Counted from the first letter of the stretch, positions 26,795-36,415 are shown. The stretch is DNA of 64,000 nt from Bremerella sp. JC817 (GCF_040718835.1 NZ_JBFEFG010000274.1:310001-374000); one strand, 5' to 3'. The notes: generated from the sequence alone by a model not told the origin. Translations and numbers: made by a program.

Positions 26795-27523
26795 CTAAGA
26801 GAGTCGTCGCGTTTCGTTCAGACGGCGACGCAGTTGGTTCAAACGTTCTTCCGACTGAACCAGTCGATCATTGGTGGCCGGGGCAGGGGAGCTCGGCAGT
26901 TCGGGAATCGAACCGAGCGAGTGCCGACTGTTGTTGGCGATCTCGCGAATGCCGCCTAACTGATTCTGCACGTCTGCCAGCCACTTCTGCGTTTCGGCCT
27001 GGCGACCGGAAGCTTCCTGGAAAAACAAACATGCGGCTAAGGCCATACAGCCCAGCGAAACCACAGCGATCGGGAAGCCAATATTAAAGAGTTCCGGGCG
27101 ACGCGTGACGACGCTCCAGACAATCAGAAAACAGCCACAGACCAGCAGCATGACGCCGCCTGCCAGGCTGATCGATGCTAACCAGGGGAAGCCATTGTCC
27201 GGCTTCACTTCCGGCAACTCGTCTCGCAGGGCTGGTTCGGGTCGTGGACGTGACGCCGAACGCAGCTCTGGCAAATCATCGAAATGGGCTGGCTCTTCAA
27301 ACCGCTGCACCAGACGGTCAATCCGTCCCAGCGTGGTTTGCATGCGATGCGTATCGAGGCGAAGCCCCGGCAACGGCTCTGCCGACGCTGCAGCAGGACG
27401 CTTGACGTGAGACGTCTCTGCCGAAGAATCGAGCCGCGTCTGGCACTTCGCACAGACAAGCACCGAATGCTCGCGAGGCGAGGCAATTCCAGCGACTTGA
27501 ATCTGACAACGAGGGCACCACAT
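26795..27523 (-). CDS. zinc-ribbon membrane protein, 242 aa
   Basis: The N-terminal zinc ribbon is CPRC near residue 3 and CAKC near residue 29. A disordered Pro/Ala-rich linker (45-115) is followed by two transmembrane helices (about 120-145 and 150-172) and then a charged coiled-coil-like C-terminus with many Gln, Arg and Glu. The termini are probably cytoplasmic. No function can be assigned. It is one of five zinc-ribbon proteins in the window and is convergent with the gene at 26347. Confidence 0.7.
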   Translation of the reverse strand: MWCPRCQIQVAGIASPREHSVLVCAKCQTRLDSSAETSHVKRPAAASAEPLPGLRLDTHRMQTTLGRIDRLVQRFEEPAHFDDLPELRSASRPRPEPALRDELPEVKPDNGFPWLASISLAGGVMLLVCGCFLIVWSVVTRRPELFNIGFPIAVVSLGCMALAACLFFQEASGRQAETQKWLADVQNQLGGIREIANNSRHSLGSIPELPSSPAPATNDRLVQSEERLNQLRRRLNETRRLS

Positions 27524-27650
27524 CTGCTAGCTACTTTCGAACAAGATCGAGTTAGGTTTCTTTCCTTATCGGCTGCGGGAGGCCTGCGGATTGAACCGTT
27601 CTGGCGAAATAGGAAAAATCTCAGGGGGTGCCTCGCTCTTTCCGCGCAGC

Positions 27651-27684
27651 AAAAAAGGCGAGCCCCACGGAAGGGGATCGCCTC
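27651..27684 (-). terminator. Rho-independent terminator of the cytochrome bc operon
   Basis: On the minus strand GAGGCGATCCCC pairs with GGGGCTCGCC (one mismatch), giving an 11-bp hairpin followed by six Ts. It starts about 36 bp past the end of the cytochrome b gene. Confidence 0.8.
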
Positions 27685-27719
27685 GTAAGCTTTGATATAT
27701 CAGCCACTTAGAACGAATC

Positions 27720-29744
27720 CTAAGAAGTTGGCACCTCGGCATCAACTTCTGGCGATGGCTCTTCGTTTTGGGTACCTGTGACGGCCGGATGCGGTTCGTA
27801 CCAGTCGGTACGCAGCCAGTCGACGATGATCTCGAGGTCTCGTCTTGAGATGCGATTCGAGACTTCGTTGTGCGGATCTTCGTTGAACGCCGGCATCCGG
27901 TCGTTGTTGTCGCCGTAGAACCGAGTCGCCGAGGGATTACTGATGAAGTCCATCAACCACTGCCGCGAACCAAATCCATTCAGATCGACCGCGTCGCCAT
28001 AATCACTCTCGGCGTCGTAGTTGTGGCACATCGCACAGTGGTCTTCGCTGACCAGCAGTTCGTTGCCTCGGGCAATCTTGCCGGGGCCAAGCTCCGCTTC
28101 CGATTCGATCCCGCTTTGAGCCGCCAACGCCGCCACGATCGCGGCCAGATCTTCGTCCGACCATTCGTCCGTGTCCGACATGGTTTCAGTCACGTAGCCT
28201 GCCATCTCGCCTTCCAGGTGCGACGTGCCGCCGAAGAAGTGGAAGCTGTTGATCGGCACCACTTCGATTTCCTTCGGATCGTTCGACTGCTGCGGGCCAA
28301 GCTTGCCAGCTCGCTCTTCATCTTTGCGAACGATCTCGGCTTCCATGCGAACGGGGTTCGGCGTGAGGAAGGCCTTCACCCACTTCGACGTGCCGAAGCC
28401 ATACAGGTTGGGTCCCGAGACCGGCGCCGGCGGTACTAGCCCTTCGCCACGCAGTGAATCGAACGGCAACAACTCGGCCACTGGATTGTAGGCGTGGCAG
28501 CTATTGCAGTTGGCGGCAAACAAAACAGGGCCTTGCGTCTTCGGATCGTTACGCATCAACGACACCGCGCCGGTCTCTGGAATGCCAGTCGGAGCTTGCA
28601 CCAACTGGATCGCGCGGATCGCGTTCCGTTCTGCTTCTTCGGTCGCGAGGTGATACGACTCGTTGGCTCGGTCTTCCTGGATCGCGACGAAGGTCAAGAA
28701 GCCAGCGCCGCCCAATAGGGCCACGATCAAGGCGATGTTGAAACCATGCCCGATCTTCCAGTTGCCAACGAGCGGCATCAGAAACAACGAGGTCATGATG
28801 ACGATCGGAATCACTATCGCACCATAGATTTCTGCTTCGCCGGGGAAGTACTTCAGAAACTGAAACAGGAACAAGAAGTACCACTCAGGTCGAGCCGCCG
28901 AGAAAGGTGTCGACGGGTCGGCAGGGGCACCAAGCTCTGCGCCGAGGTGGGCTTCGATCGGCAAGCCAGAATGATCTTCGCCGGCGAAAAAAAAGCCACG
29001 CAAAACAAAGAACATCACCACGGCCATCACCGCCAGACACGCAACCGCGTCCTTCAAGACCTGGTCGGGCCAAAAGTAAGCAGCGGGACGTTTATCGGCA
29101 CCAATGGCGGTCACACCATGCCGACGAAACAGCACCATATGCAGGAACAAAACGCCGATCAGGGCCGCTGGTAAAACGCCAGCATGCAAGGCGAAGAACC
29201 TGGTTAGGGTGGCGTGACCATAATCGGTTCCGCCGACCACGATCTTCTGCACATCGTCCCCAATCCAAGGCAGCAAGCCGGCGAGGTTTGTTGCGACACG
29301 CGTCGCCCAGAAACCTTTCTGGTCCCACGGCAACAAGTAGCCGGTCAGCGAGAGACCAAGCACGATCTGCATCAAGATCAGCCCGGTCCAGAAGTTGAAT
29401 TCACGCGGCGCGCGATACGCTCCGTCGATCACCACTTGCAGAAAGTGCACGGCCAGCAGCACGATCATCATCTGGGCCATGAAGTGGTGGATCCCACGCA
29501 CCATCCAGCCTCCCTGCATTTCGTACTGAATGAAGTAGACGCTCTCCCACGCTCCCTTCGCATTCGGACTGTACGACGCCCACAGGAAGATGCCGGTAAT
29601 CAGCTGCACCATGAAGGCGAACACCAGCGTGCTGCCCCAAACATAGCGCCAGCGCGAACCGCCAGGGATGTTCTCGTAGAGTGCTTCGTTGACGGCGTGA
29701 CGAATGCCAGTTCGGTTGTCGATCCAATCGATCAGCGTTTTCAT
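27720..29744 (-). CDS. cytochrome b fused to a diheme cytochrome c
   Basis: 674 aa. Residues 1-370 are an integral cytochrome b with the N-terminal b6-like helices (HHFMAQMMIVLLAVHFLQVV and FALHAGVLPAALIGVLFLHMVL hold candidate heme-ligand histidines) and C-terminal helices (PEWYFLFLFQFLKYFPGEAE). A periplasmic domain carries two c-type heme motifs, CNSCH (413-417) and CAMCH (570-574). It should be the quinol-oxidising core of a cytochrome bc complex, passing electrons to the attached c hemes. Its ATG overlaps the Rieske stop (ATGA), so the two are translationally coupled. In most bacteria cytochrome b and cytochrome c are separate chains, although fusions are known. Confidence 0.92.
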   Translation of the reverse strand: MKTLIDWIDNRTGIRHAVNEALYENIPGGSRWRYVWGSTLVFAFMVQLITGIFLWASYSPNAKGAWESVYFIQYEMQGGWMVRGIHHFMAQMMIVLLAVHFLQVVIDGAYRAPREFNFWTGLILMQIVLGLSLTGYLLPWDQKGFWATRVATNLAGLLPWIGDDVQKIVVGGTDYGHATLTRFFALHAGVLPAALIGVLFLHMVLFRRHGVTAIGADKRPAAYFWPDQVLKDAVACLAVMAVVMFFVLRGFFFAGEDHSGLPIEAHLGAELGAPADPSTPFSAARPEWYFLFLFQFLKYFPGEAEIYGAIVIPIVIMTSLFLMPLVGNWKIGHGFNIALIVALLGGAGFLTFVAIQEDRANESYHLATEEAERNAIRAIQLVQAPTGIPETGAVSLMRNDPKTQGPVLFAANCNSCHAYNPVAELLPFDSLRGEGLVPPAPVSGPNLYGFGTSKWVKAFLTPNPVRMEAEIVRKDEERAGKLGPQQSNDPKEIEVVPINSFHFFGGTSHLEGEMAGYVTETMSDTDEWSDEDLAAIVAALAAQSGIESEAELGPGKIARGNELLVSEDHCAMCHNYDAESDYGDAVDLNGFGSRQWLMDFISNPSATRFYGDNNDRMPAFNEDPHNEVSNRISRRDLEIIVDWLRTDWYEPHPAVTGTQNEEPSPEVDAEVPTS

Positions 29745-30316
29745 TGAATCGGCTCTTTCTCTGGATGTCCTGCTTTGAAGTTCTTGAAATCAACCCACAC
29801 TTCTCCCTTGGCCAGTTTCTTCTGGTCGACCTCGAGCGTGTCGAGGTTCCGGGGACTCGGGCAGGTCTCTGGTTCCAACCGTTCGCCATCCGGCTTGAAG
29901 TCGCTGCGGTGGCAAGGGCACTGGAACAAGCCTCCGTCGCCTGCTTCCCGGTTGAAGTCGACAAAGCAACCGGCATGGGGACAAACGGCGTTGATCGCCT
30001 CGACGGTTGACTCGCCGGGCAGACGTCGCAGATAGATCGCGCCGATCGGCTGGTTGGGATAGACATTCCAGGCATCCCGCTGCGTAGCTATCACGGGATA
30101 TCTTCTTGGAAAACCATCATCGGGAATGGCATCGAGAGCCGCGATCTTGCGGAACTCTCCCTTGTCGCCTTTCCGAAAGATCGGGTCGAGCAGCGTCGCC
30201 AGACCGGCACCAAAGGGGATGACGCCAACCAGACCACCAATAACCACCGCGGCCGCTTTCGAGAAGAAGCCGCGTCGATCCTCTTGAGGTGGAATCGATT
30301 CCATATTCTTCGCCAT
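29741..30316 (-). CDS. Rieske iron-sulfur protein of the bc complex
   Basis: 191 aa from ATG at 30316. The N-terminus (DRRGFFSKAAAVVIGGLVGVIPFGAGLATLL) combines a twin-arginine-like motif with one membrane anchor. The [2Fe-2S] ligands are Cys112-x-His114 (CPHAGC, with Cys117 for the disulfide) and Cys133/His136 (CPCHRS). It moves electrons from quinol to the cytochrome c part encoded next in the operon. A longer frame to 30409 exists but would place the Tat signal 31 residues inside the protein, so I reject it. Confidence 0.93.
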   Translation of the reverse strand: MAKNMESIPPQEDRRGFFSKAAAVVIGGLVGVIPFGAGLATLLDPIFRKGDKGEFRKIAALDAIPDDGFPRRYPVIATQRDAWNVYPNQPIGAIYLRRLPGESTVEAINAVCPHAGCFVDFNREAGDGGLFQCPCHRSDFKPDGERLEPETCPSPRNLDTLEVDQKKLAKGEVWVDFKNFKAGHPEKEPIQ

Positions 30317-30395
30317 AGATTGTGAAACTCCGTGAGCGATCTTCGCCCGCGTGGTGAATCGACAGAACGTTTCGTTCCGTAAGACAATCAGCAAG

Positions 30396-30421
30396 CCGGA
30401 CCTATGCATAATGAGGTCCGG
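30396..30421 (-). promoter_or_regulatory. inverted repeat bracketing a putative -10 of the bc operon
   Basis: CCGGACCT/AGGTCCGG, perfect 8-bp repeats with a 10-nt spacer CATTATGCAT on the minus strand. TATGCA would serve as -10 with TTGGGC 16 bp upstream as -35. An operator embracing the -10 would suit a dimeric repressor. It lies 80 bp upstream of the Rieske ATG. Confidence 0.4.
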
Positions 30422-30526
30422 TCGTTGCCCAATATTATGAAGAGGCTAGAAGGAGGTCCCAAGCGATCACGCACCTGGCTCCGCCTCGGGAAGAAGGGAT
30501 CAACCCGCGATCGTTCAACCTTCGAT

Positions 30527-31516
30527 TTAGCCCATGGCCTTCTCGGTCGCTTTCAGCAACATCGAGACGACTTCGTCCAGAGGTTTCTTGATCAACGCCC
30601 CCGCTGCCGCCACGTGCCCGCCACCACCAAATTGGTGAGCGAGCTTCGCGACATCGAGCGAAGAACGGCTACGGAAACTGGCCTTCACACCCTCGCCGCC
30701 AGGCAATTCGATGAAGAGAATCGCAGCCTCAACTCCGGAGACGGCCATAGTCTTATTGATCGCGTCTTCCGTGTCACTGGGGGTAGCCCCTGTTTCTTCG
30801 AAGTCTTGCTGAGTTGCCAAACTATAAGCAAGACGTCCTTCAAGAATTACCTTGGCGCTGGCCAGAATACGGCCCCGCAAGTTGACCCGCTGCAGACGTT
30901 CTTTCTCGAACAAGTGCCCGTAAACGTCGCTCGGCACGGCGCCGGCGTCGATCAGATCGCCGATCGCCCGATAGGTGTCGCCGCTGACCGATGGAAATCG
31001 AAACCACCCTGTGTCGGTTGCAATGGCGGTGAACATTGCGAAAGCCATTTCCTGGGTGATCGGAATCCCCCAATCCTTGGCCGCTTCATACACGAGTCGG
31101 CCGGTCGCTTCACACTTGGGATCCTTGAACATCTCGCCCCCCAGGTCGTCCTGGCTGACGTGATGATCGAGCACCAGCTTCACGCCTTCGAACTGTTGCA
31201 TCAGTTCGGCCATCGACCCGAGCTGAACCCAGGCGCTGGTATCGACGACCAGAAACGCGTCGAAACCGGAAAGCACCTCTTCGGATGTGATGTCTTTCCC
31301 CAACTGCTTGATCTGGTTGTCCGGGTCGATGAACTGCAGATGATTCGGCGTTTCAGAATCGTTGACGATGGCGACCTCTTTACCAAGCTGCCGCAGGATC
31401 GCCGCCATCGCCAATTCACTACCCAGGGCATCGCAGTCGGGACGCACGTGGCTGGTGATCACAAATCGCTGTGGTTCTTCCAACGCCCCTCGCAGGGCTT
31501 TCCAGTCAATGCTCAT
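30527..31516 (-). CDS. nrnA: bifunctional oligoribonuclease / PAP phosphatase (NrnA-like)
   Basis: 329 aa. DHH-DHHA1 phosphoesterase: VITSHVRPDCDALGSELAM, FLVVDTSAW, LVLDHHVSQDD and a C-terminal DHHA1 motif SLDVAKLAHQFGGGGHVAAAG. This family degrades 2-5-nt RNA to monomers and dephosphorylates pAp. It acts in the cytoplasm downstream of the large exoribonucleases. I start at ATG 31516; GTG at 31549 overlaps the ribF stop and would add eleven residues. The two genes are effectively one unit, since ribF ends 29 bp before this ATG. Confidence 0.92.
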   Translation of the reverse strand: MSIDWKALRGALEEPQRFVITSHVRPDCDALGSELAMAAILRQLGKEVAIVNDSETPNHLQFIDPDNQIKQLGKDITSEEVLSGFDAFLVVDTSAWVQLGSMAELMQQFEGVKLVLDHHVSQDDLGGEMFKDPKCEATGRLVYEAAKDWGIPITQEMAFAMFTAIATDTGWFRFPSVSGDTYRAIGDLIDAGAVPSDVYGHLFEKERLQRVNLRGRILASAKVILEGRLAYSLATQQDFEETGATPSDTEDAINKTMAVSGVEAAILFIELPGGEGVKASFRSRSSLDVAKLAHQFGGGGHVAAAGALIKKPLDEVVSMLLKATEKAMG

Positions 31517-31545
31517 CCGGTTATCCAAATTGCTGAGGACCTGCC

Positions 31546-32496
31546 TCACAGGTCGCGGGTTGCCTGGTATTCGTCAAAGGTTTTGATCGCGGTCTGGACG
31601 TCGATGTCCAACTGCTTCTTTAGTGCTTCCACATCCGAGAAGCTGATCACATCGCGAAGCCGATTCAGGAACGAGACTTCGAGTGGTTCGCCATAAATCG
31701 AGCCTTGAAAACCGATCATGTGGACTTCGATCTTACGGGCCTTCTCGCCGAAGGTTGGATTCGGTCCGATGTTGATCGCCGCGGCGAACATCTCGTCGCC
31801 GCGATAGCCGATGCCTGCGTAGACACCAATCGCCGGAACCAACGTATCGACCGCTTCCAGATTTGCGGTCGGGAACCCAAGCTGCGAACCGCGGGCGGCA
31901 CCATGCGTGACCATGCCACGAATTCGGTAAGGTTCGGTCAGCATCTCGCCGGCCAGCTTCACATCGCCGGCAGCGACCAGCTTACGAATGCGGCTGCTAG
32001 AAACGAACTCGGTTTCGCCAGGCCGGGTAAAGGGCTGTAAGATATCGAGCTGCATGCCGTGCTTGTGGCACAGCTCGGCCAAGGTGTTGGTATCGCCGGC
32101 GCGGTCTTTGCCGAAATTGAAGTTCGGGCCTTCGACCATCGCCTTGGCAGCCATCTTCTGCACGACGATCTGCTCGAAGAACGCTTCCGGCGAAAGATTC
32201 AACAGATCACGCGTCGTCGGATAAGCGATGACGGCATCGATACCGAGCTTGCCCAGTAGTTCGACCTTACGGCGTGTCCAGGTCAGCGGAGGTGGTTCGA
32301 GTTCCGGCCGAAGCAATCGAACAGGATGCGGATCGAAGGTGAAGACGACCGCGGGTCCCCCCACTTCGTCGGCACGTTGGCGAATCAACTGCGCAATCCG
32401 AGCGTGCCCCAGGTGGACGCCATCGAAGTTGCCGATCGTTAGCGCGCCGCCTCGAAAGTCTGCGGAAAGCGAATCCAGGTCACGATAAAGTTGCAC
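31546..32496 (-). CDS. ribF: bifunctional riboflavin kinase / FMN adenylyltransferase
   Basis: 316 aa. The N-terminal nucleotidyltransferase half has LTIGNFDGVHLGHARI (HIGH-like) and SSSRIRKLVAAGDV; the C-terminal riboflavin kinase half has GIGYRGDEMFAAAINIGPNPTFGE and VHMIGFQGSIYGEPLEVSFLNRLRD. It makes FMN and FAD from riboflavin and ATP in the cytoplasm. GTG start at 32496 with AAAGGCGAG eight bases upstream. It is followed on the same strand by nrnA, with the reading frames nearly overlapping. Divergent from the gene at 32829. Confidence 0.95.
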   Translation of the reverse strand: MQLYRDLDSLSADFRGGALTIGNFDGVHLGHARIAQLIRQRADEVGGPAVVFTFDPHPVRLLRPELEPPPLTWTRRKVELLGKLGIDAVIAYPTTRDLLNLSPEAFFEQIVVQKMAAKAMVEGPNFNFGKDRAGDTNTLAELCHKHGMQLDILQPFTRPGETEFVSSSRIRKLVAAGDVKLAGEMLTEPYRIRGMVTHGAARGSQLGFPTANLEAVDTLVPAIGVYAGIGYRGDEMFAAAINIGPNPTFGEKARKIEVHMIGFQGSIYGEPLEVSFLNRLRDVISFSDVEALKKQLDIDVQTAIKTFDEYQATRDL

Positions 32497-32828
32497 AGCT
32501 CGCCTTTGCCCAAGGGCAATGCGGATGGCATATTTTGCCCAACCGCGCGGGTGAAAAAGACGTATTTTGATTCGTCATGCCAGGAATGACAACCAAACCT
32601 TCATCCGTTTTGTGGCCAAGTCGCTTCACGAAGTGGTTTCCAATCGAGACAATCGGTACAGATATGCCTGGCACCAGCGATCCCCCGCTGGGAGAACAAA
32701 TCGCAAATTGCCTCCAATTTAAGCCAGGAAATCGCGAACGACTTTAAAAAAATACTTTTCGGCCGCCACACGGTAGAATTTCCTTATCGACTGCCCATCC
32801 CTGTTTAATTTGCTAGAAGGTCCGATCT
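32497..32828. other. divergent intergenic region
   Basis: 332 bp between ribF and the gene at 32829, with no gene. TAGAAT (32774-32779) preceded at about 16 bp by TACTTT is a weak sigma-70-like promoter for the rightward gene. No RNA element is recognised; in particular I see no FMN riboswitch. Confidence 0.4.
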
Positions 32829-34031
32829 GTGACTGAGCGCTCCTCGTCCTCCTCGAAAACGCATGATGTGACCTGTCCCGTATGTTCGACGCGGTTGACC
32901 GTACTGACCGCAGACACCGGCCGGAAGATGGAATGCCCCGACTGCGGTCATATCCTCACCATCACCAAGCCGGAAAAGAAATTGGAGTTGCCGAGCGAGG
33001 AAGAGGACATCGAGGACATTTACGGCCTGAAAGATGTCGACGACAGCCATGATGAAGCCCGGAAGAAGTTGGGGCAGAATCTTATGTCGCAGGCCGAGAA
33101 AGAAATCCGCGAACAAGCCGAGCGGCCTGAGCTGCATAAACGAACCCAAGGTGCTTTCGAGGAACGCCGCCGAGTCGAAGCAATCGACGACGATGTACCT
33201 TCCAAGCCGCGCGAACCACTCACACCGATCGATTACGATCCGAGAGCGAGGCTGGTCGAGTTTCCGATTCGCTTTTCTCCGCAAGAGCTATCACGCGATG
33301 TCGGCCTGTTCACCGACGTCGGCCTGTTGATGCGATGGGTGTTTCTGTCGCTGTTCACGGCGATGGTGCTTTATCTGGTGGTCAACGCCTTCATTTACTA
33401 CAACGTGACACCGCCAACCTTCATGTCCTACATGGCGAGTCTGGCTTGTACGTTTCTTTCGGTCTGTCTGGGTGCCGTCGCGGTCGTGTTTCTGGGGAGC
33501 TACTTCTTGTTCCTGACCATGTCGATTTCCAGCGGCATGGATGACTTCGATTGGCCGGAGCTGGGAATTTTTGATCGCGTGATGGAAGCCCTGTTCTTCG
33601 TGGCGGGGCTCTTCTTCGCGCTGATTCCGTTTGCAATTGTTGCCACCATCGATCTGACGCTGGCGTTACCTTTGTTGGCGTTGGGCTTCCTGGCGTTCCC
33701 GGTCGCGTTTCTATCGCTACTCGATCAAAACTCGATCATCACGCCGTGGAGCAACATGATTGTGTTTTCGCTCTTCAAGCTGACCGGCAAATGGTTGATG
33801 TTCTACGTGGCCACCTTCTTCCTGGCGATCGCAGTCGGTGGGTTTGGTTACATGCTTTACTTCTTTGCCGGCATCGAACGACTCGCGTACATTGCGCTAC
33901 CATGCGGTGTGCTGGTCGTGGGTGGCCTGATGATCTATTCGATCTGGCTGGGACGCATGAGTTGGGAGATCTCGGCACTGCATGGCGAAGAACGCGAAGC
34001 CGAGCGAGAAGCAAACGAAGCCGCCAAGTAG
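32829..34031 (+). CDS. zinc-ribbon multi-pass membrane protein, 400 aa
   Basis: GTG start with AAGG eight bases upstream. Residues 15-45 are a zinc ribbon (CPVC...CPDC). A charged cytoplasmic linker (50-145) is followed by six or seven hydrophobic helices from about 165 to 380 (LFTAMVLYLVVNAFIYY, FLGSYFLFLTMSISS, and others), ending in a charged tail EERREAERE-like. I do not recognise the family. It is convergent with the oxidoreductase gene and shares its terminator. Confidence 0.7.
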   Translation: MTERSSSSSKTHDVTCPVCSTRLTVLTADTGRKMECPDCGHILTITKPEKKLELPSEEEDIEDIYGLKDVDDSHDEARKKLGQNLMSQAEKEIREQAERPELHKRTQGAFEERRRVEAIDDDVPSKPREPLTPIDYDPRARLVEFPIRFSPQELSRDVGLFTDVGLLMRWVFLSLFTAMVLYLVVNAFIYYNVTPPTFMSYMASLACTFLSVCLGAVAVVFLGSYFLFLTMSISSGMDDFDWPELGIFDRVMEALFFVAGLFFALIPFAIVATIDLTLALPLLALGFLAFPVAFLSLLDQNSIITPWSNMIVFSLFKLTGKWLMFYVATFFLAIAVGGFGYMLYFFAGIERLAYIALPCGVLVVGGLMIYSIWLGRMSWEISALHGEEREAEREANEAAK

Positions 34032-34057
34032 GTCACGTTCACTTGAATTGAATCCAA

Positions 34058-34098
34058 CAAAAAAGCCTCGACCGAAGATTCTCGGCCGAGGCTTTTTT
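34058..34098. terminator. bidirectional Rho-independent terminator
   Basis: AAGCCTCG.CCGA pairs with TCGG.CGAGGCTT, a 14-bp stem with one mismatch, flanked by AAAAAA and TTTTTT. It serves the gene ending at 34031 and the convergent oxidoreductase ending at 34125. Confidence 0.92.
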
Positions 34099-34124
34099 AA
34101 TTTCATACTGTTAAATACAGAGCG

Positions 34125-35435
34125 TTAGACGTTCCAATTTCGATCCGCCCGGGAGATCAATCCGTTGGCATCGGCATCGTTGATGAACGTTTCTTTCTGC
34201 GGATCAATCGCCAGCTTGCGATCGAAGATCCAAGCCGCGGCCGCCGCGTGACAGGCAATGTGCGACTTCCGCATCACGTTTTGATTCGCCGCGGTCAGCT
34301 CTCGCGAACGAATGCAATCGAGGAAATTACGCGAATGCGAGGCGACATCGAGCCCACGCACGCGCGAAGTATCTTCGGTGATCTCTTTCTGCAGGGCAGG
34401 GGACGAGCAAACGATCTCGCCGCTGTCGCCGGTTTCGACCCAGCCTTCCGTTCCGATAAATCGAACCGGGCAGGTGCCGAGTCGCGTGATGTACTGCGGC
34501 GAACGATCACCGAACGGGTTATCAAGGAAGTCGATCTCCAACTTCACGCCATTTTCGTAACGGCAGTGGATACCGTTCTCGTAAGGATCGAACTCGATCG
34601 GCATCGTCCCGTCCGCTTTGTTCGCCCATTGGCAAAGGTCGACCGTATGGGCGCCCCAGTCCAGCAGTCGCGCCCCGGAATCGAAGTCCCACTGACCACG
34701 CCACTTCCCTTGCACGTAAGCGAGGTTGAACGGACGCCAGGCCGCAGGGCCGAGCCACAGGTTCCAATCGACGTCTTCCTGCGATGGCTGCGGCTGGGCT
34801 GGCAACCAACTGTTGTCGAGCACCGGTCGATAAACCGAAGCGTGCATTGTTTGCAGTTCGCCAAGTTTACCGGAGTGAAGCAGTTCGACCGCTTTCTGAA
34901 AATTCGGAACGCTGCGGCGCTGGGTCCCAGCCTGAAAGACTTTCTTCTCCGCAGTGATCGTGTCGGCGAGCTGCTGACAATCTTCAATGGTAATGCCACA
35001 CGGCTTTTCGCTGTAGACATCTTTGCCTGCCTTGGCCGCCAGAATCGAAGCCGCCGCATGCCATCGATCGCCCGTCGCGATGAGCACGGCGTCGATATCT
35101 TTTCGATCGAGCAGTTCGCGGAAGTCGCGGAGCGTTTCGCAATCGGAGTTGCCATAGTGCTTGTCGACCATCGCTTTGCCATCGGCACGATGCTTCGACC
35201 AAACGTCGGCGATAGCGACGCAGCGAACGTCTTCATGTGGCAGCGTTCCCCCCATCACGTATTTGCAACGATTGCCGAAACCAATCACGCCGAGGTTTAC
35301 CTTGTCATTTGCGGCCGGCGAGCCGTCGGCACCCAGCACATGACGAGGCACATACGTGGCAACGCCTGCCACGACCGCGGCCGTTCCGGCGGCCTTCAGA
35401 AAGTTACGACGAGAGGAAGTCTCGGGACGATTCAT
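34125..35435 (-). CDS. Gfo/Idh/MocA family oxidoreductase, Tat-exported
   Basis: 436 aa from ATG 35435, with GAGGA seven bases upstream. The signal peptide is twin-arginine (SSRRNFLKAAGTAAVVAGVATYV). The Rossmann half begins NLGVIGFGNRC and has EKPCGITIEDC, the conserved Lys-Pro of the family; the C-terminal half is the beta-sheet substrate domain with WGAHTVDLCQWA. It should oxidise or reduce a sugar or sugar alcohol with NAD(P), but exported planctomycete members may have other roles. It stands alone. Confidence 0.9.
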   Translation of the reverse strand: MNRPETSSRRNFLKAAGTAAVVAGVATYVPRHVLGADGSPAANDKVNLGVIGFGNRCKYVMGGTLPHEDVRCVAIADVWSKHRADGKAMVDKHYGNSDCETLRDFRELLDRKDIDAVLIATGDRWHAAASILAAKAGKDVYSEKPCGITIEDCQQLADTITAEKKVFQAGTQRRSVPNFQKAVELLHSGKLGELQTMHASVYRPVLDNSWLPAQPQPSQEDVDWNLWLGPAAWRPFNLAYVQGKWRGQWDFDSGARLLDWGAHTVDLCQWANKADGTMPIEFDPYENGIHCRYENGVKLEIDFLDNPFGDRSPQYITRLGTCPVRFIGTEGWVETGDSGEIVCSSPALQKEITEDTSRVRGLDVASHSRNFLDCIRSRELTAANQNVMRKSHIACHAAAAAWIFDRKLAIDPQKETFINDADANGLISRADRNWNV

Positions 35436-35572
35436 GGGGCAGTCCTCAAACAAGGCAGGTAGGGAAGGGGGGAGGGAGACGGTGAGGCCGAATCCTTGCG
35501 GTTATTAAACCATGCCGGAATACGGTCTGTCCAAAAAGAAATCGGCCCCCGCCCCAAAGGCGGGCCGTTTCG

Positions 35573-35578
35573 TATAAT
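35573..35578 (+). promoter_or_regulatory. candidate -10 box of the larB operon
   Basis: TATAAT 44 bp before the larB ATG, directly after a GC-rich inverted repeat (CGGCCC.../...GGGCCG, 35543-35567). No -35 match is visible, so the assignment is tentative. Confidence 0.4.
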
Positions 35579-35622
35579 GCAGCGTTTGTCCCTTCGATTC
35601 AAGCCAACCAATACTGTCTCGC

Positions 35623-36399
35623 ATGTCCATGAAACGCCACGAACTGGAACGTATCGCCAAGCAATATCGCGCAGGTAAGGTCACCCTGGCCGACTTTTGT
35701 TTGCAAGTGTTACAGCCCAAATCGGAACAACTCACCGACACCACACTCGATGTCGATCGTGCGCGACGCTGCGGGTTTCCTGAAGTGGTTTACGGTGAAG
35801 GCAAGTCCCCGGAAACGATTGCCCGTATCTTCGAGGCTCAAAAGCAACGGGGCGACAAGTCGCTGGCCACGCGTATCGATGCCGAGAAAGGTGCTGCCCT
35901 CAAAGCGGCAATTCCGGATGGCTTGTACAACGAGGTCGCCCGAACGTTCCGTACGTTGTCGGACGAATCGTCTTGGGCCAATGTCGGATTGGTGACCGCC
36001 GGCACCAGCGATCTGCCGGTCGCGGAAGAAGCCCGCGAGACGCTACGCTGGATGGGCATCGAACCGGTCTTCATTCAAGATGTCGGTGTCGCTGGACCGC
36101 ATCGCTTTACCGAGCAGGCTCACAAGCTTAGCGAGTGCGACGCCGTGATCGTGGTGGCTGGCATGGAAGGCGCTTTGCCGAGCGTGGTGGGTGGCCATCT
36201 CGCTTGTCCTGTCATCGCGGTTCCGACCAGCGTTGGCTACGGTGCCAGCTTCCAGGGGGTTGCCGCGCTGCTGGGTATGTTGAACAGTTGTGCGTCGAAC
36301 GTCACCGTCGTTAACATCGACGCCGGCTTTAAAGGGGCCTACCTCGCAGGCCTGATTTCGCTGCGAGTTCATCAGGCCAAACCTCAGACGGAAACCTAA
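35623..36399 (+). CDS. larB: LarB-like carboxylase, pyridinium-3,5-biscarboxylic acid mononucleotide synthase
   Basis: 258 aa. The C-terminal half is an AIR-carboxylase (PurE-like) fold with [28 protein letters not shown] and [11 protein letters not shown]; the N-terminal part carries [22 protein letters not shown], diagnostic of LarB. LarB carboxylates and hydrolyses nicotinic acid adenine dinucleotide in synthesis of the nickel-pincer cofactor. No larA, larC or larE is in this window. No Shine-Dalgarno precedes the ATG. nnrD starts 16 bp after its stop, so the two form an operon that links two proteins handling nicotinate-derived dinucleotides. Confidence 0.93.
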   Translation: MSMKRHELERIAKQYRAGKVTLADFCLQVLQPKSEQLTDTTLDVDRARRCGFPEVVYGEGKSPETIARIFEAQKQRGDKSLATRIDAEKGAALKAAIPDGLYNEVARTFRTLSDESSWANVGLVTAGTSDLPVAEEARETLRWMGIEPVFIQDVGVAGPHRFTEQAHKLSECDAVIVVAGMEGALPSVVGGHLACPVIAVPTSVGYGASFQGVAALLGMLNSCASNVTVVNIDAGFKGAYLAGLISLRVHQAKPQTET

Positions 36400-36415
36400 C
36401 CCCCGAGTTCACTCC

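Noticed and set aside
30404..31696. 430-codon frame on the plus strand
   Set aside because: Antisense shadow of nrnA and ribF.
32497..32828. FMN riboswitch upstream of ribF
   Set aside because: None of the conserved RFN-element sequence was found in the gap.
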